This document shows, in pieces, positions 23,745 through 24,661 of a DNA stretch of 24,661 nt. Where the stretch lies: NCBI GenBank assembly GCA_964462985.1, contig CAYXAA010000052.1:1-24661 (forward strand), in the 5' to 3' direction. Both the position numbers and the translations under genes were made by a program. This DNA comes from CAYXAA01 sp964462985. GTDB taxonomy: Bacteria; Pseudomonadota; Alphaproteobacteria; Rhizobiales; Stappiaceae. Numbering within the stretch: position 1 is the first letter of the stretch; each line of letters begins with the position of its first letter. Below the pieces are notes generated by a model. That model searched no databases and had not been told where the DNA came from. It saw nothing but the letters and a program-made list of their open reading frames with translations.

Positions 23745-24661
23745 ATGACCAAGGCCTATCCAACAAGAAGCGTTCGAAGTATCCCAGAAGCAAGGGGCAA
23801 AGTCTGGAGCATTGCAGCCAATGCTCTTCTCGTCTTTGCGTCCCTGTCCTTCTCGATAGCGGTGCTTGAGGTGGCGTTCAGGATCTTTCCGCAGTATCAG
23901 GTGCCAACGGGCGAAGGCGATTTCGTATTCTGCACCACCGACACTGTTCGCTACAGAACCCATGAGCTGTTCGGCTATGTCGAAAAACCGGGCGCCAGCT
24001 ACTTCGAGCGCTACACCCCGGCGGATTCCTGGTCCTATATTCAGGTAAATGCAGAGGGATTCCGCGACAACTACGACCATGAGGAGGCCGTCGGCGAAAC
24101 GGTGATCATCCTCGGCGACTCGATGACGCGCGGCAGTCTGGTCAATGAGTATGAAACCTACACCTCGTTCCTGAGGCGATGGCAGCCGGAGATATCGTTT
24201 CGCAACTACGGCGTCGGCGGCTTCGCTCAGGCGAATTCGATCCGAATCTACGAAGAGAAGGCGCCGGAGCTGACCCACCGGTTGGTAATCGATCAGTATT
24301 CGCTGGGAAATGATCTCAACGACAACACCGGGCGTGCGGTGCTCGATGGCGATTCGGTGAAGATCGTCATCGAGCCGGCGATCGGGACGCCAAAAGACCA
24401 GGTCAGCCTCGCGGTTCGCATTCACTTGTTCTTCTGGCGCAATAGCAAGACCTATCCCTGGTTCTACACCGTCGTGCTCAAGCCGTTCACGGAGAACTGG
24501 GACGTCAGGACCGATCTGGGCGACACGCTGGAACTGACCAGGCGGCTTCTCGTCCGATTGGCGGATGACGTGCGCGCCAATCAGGCGGATCTGCTGCTGG
24601 TGGTGCTGCCGGCCTGGGCGGAGATGGTGGGGCGTGACGACGGCATGGAGCCAGCGCGCCA
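23745..24661 (+). CDS. Membrane-anchored SGNH/GDSL hydrolase-like protein (runs off right edge)
   Basis: An open frame from the ATG at 23745 to the window end, 305 residues so far with no stop. A TGA two codons upstream limits the start to this ATG. Residues about 24-44 (IAANALLVFASLSFSIAVLE) form one membrane anchor. The SGNH fold follows: block I VIILGDSMTRGSLV (Ser nucleophile in GDS, about residue 122), block II RNYGVGGFAQANS, and block III-like SLGNDLNDN. The catalytic DxxH of block V is not visible and should lie beyond the edge. Such anchored SGNH proteins often remove or transfer acyl groups on envelope polysaccharides; the substrate here is unknown. The ribosome site is weak. Confidence 0.85.
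   Translation, partial: MTKAYPTRSVRSIPEARGKVWSIAANALLVFASLSFSIAVLEVAFRIFPQYQVPTGEGDFVFCTTDTVRYRTHELFGYVEKPGASYFERYTPADSWSYIQVNAEGFRDNYDHEEAVGETVIILGDSMTRGSLVNEYETYTSFLRRWQPEISFRNYGVGGFAQANSIRIYEEKAPELTHRLVIDQYSLGNDLNDNTGRAVLDGDSVKIVIEPAIGTPKDQVSLAVRIHLFFWRNSKTYPWFYTVVLKPFTENWDVRTDLGDTLELTRRLLVRLADDVRANQADLLLVVLPAWAEMVGRDDGMEPAR

Noticed and set aside
23499..24425. 308-residue minus-strand frame opposite the SGNH gene
   Set aside because: The plus strand carries a membrane anchor and three SGNH blocks in an unbroken frame to the edge; the minus frame has none.

Overview
The window is GC-rich, densely coded DNA from an alphaproteobacterium, most likely Hyphomicrobiales (Rhizobiales). This rests on the carA / GatB-YqeY / dnaG / rpoD order, an enlarged CarB, a TAXI-type TRAP transporter with a DUF1850 partner, and a SpeD with an N-terminal extension. 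No species can be named from the sequence alone. Both window ends cut through genes: carB at the left and an SGNH-hydrolase-like gene at the right.

Left part (1-6.2 kb): carB (minus, 5' part only) and carA (minus) lie about 4.2 kb apart. Between them are a YpfJ-type zinc metallopeptidase, a small XRE regulator, an AraC-type regulator divergent from it, and a MerR-type regulator. An AT-rich noncoding stretch of about 690 bp with a 9-bp inverted repeat precedes merR. Centre-left (6.3-11.8 kb): yqeY, dnaG and rpoD on the plus strand form the alphaproteobacterial macromolecular-synthesis block. It ends in a textbook intrinsic terminator.

Centre (11.8-13.8 kb): an accessory islet on the minus strand. 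A PAAR-repeat protein carries a C-terminal HEAGH metallopeptidase-like domain. Its 3' end overlaps a small exported protein that could be its immunity partner. A second small exported protein with an SH3-like, four-cysteine mature region lies upstream. No type VI secretion structural genes are in the window, so this looks like an orphan effector cassette and is the most interesting item here.

Right-centre (13.9-19.4 kb): a GYD-domain protein, a sarcosine-oxidase-like flavoenzyme with the covalent-FAD cysteine, the speD-speE polyamine pair (ATGA overlap), a SIMPL-domain periplasmic protein, an AI-2E/PerM-type membrane protein, and a tRNA-Ile2 (CAU) gene. A perfect CTTGGTATACCAAG palindrome lies just upstream of the tRNA.

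Right (19.5-24.7 kb): a TAXI solute-binding protein, a fused TRAP permease and a DUF1850 protein form one minus-strand operon (ATGA overlap between the last two). Upstream is a gene-poor stretch with a decayed glutathione S-transferase-like fragment and a 10-bp inverted repeat. It ends at a membrane-anchored SGNH-hydrolase-like gene that runs off the window.
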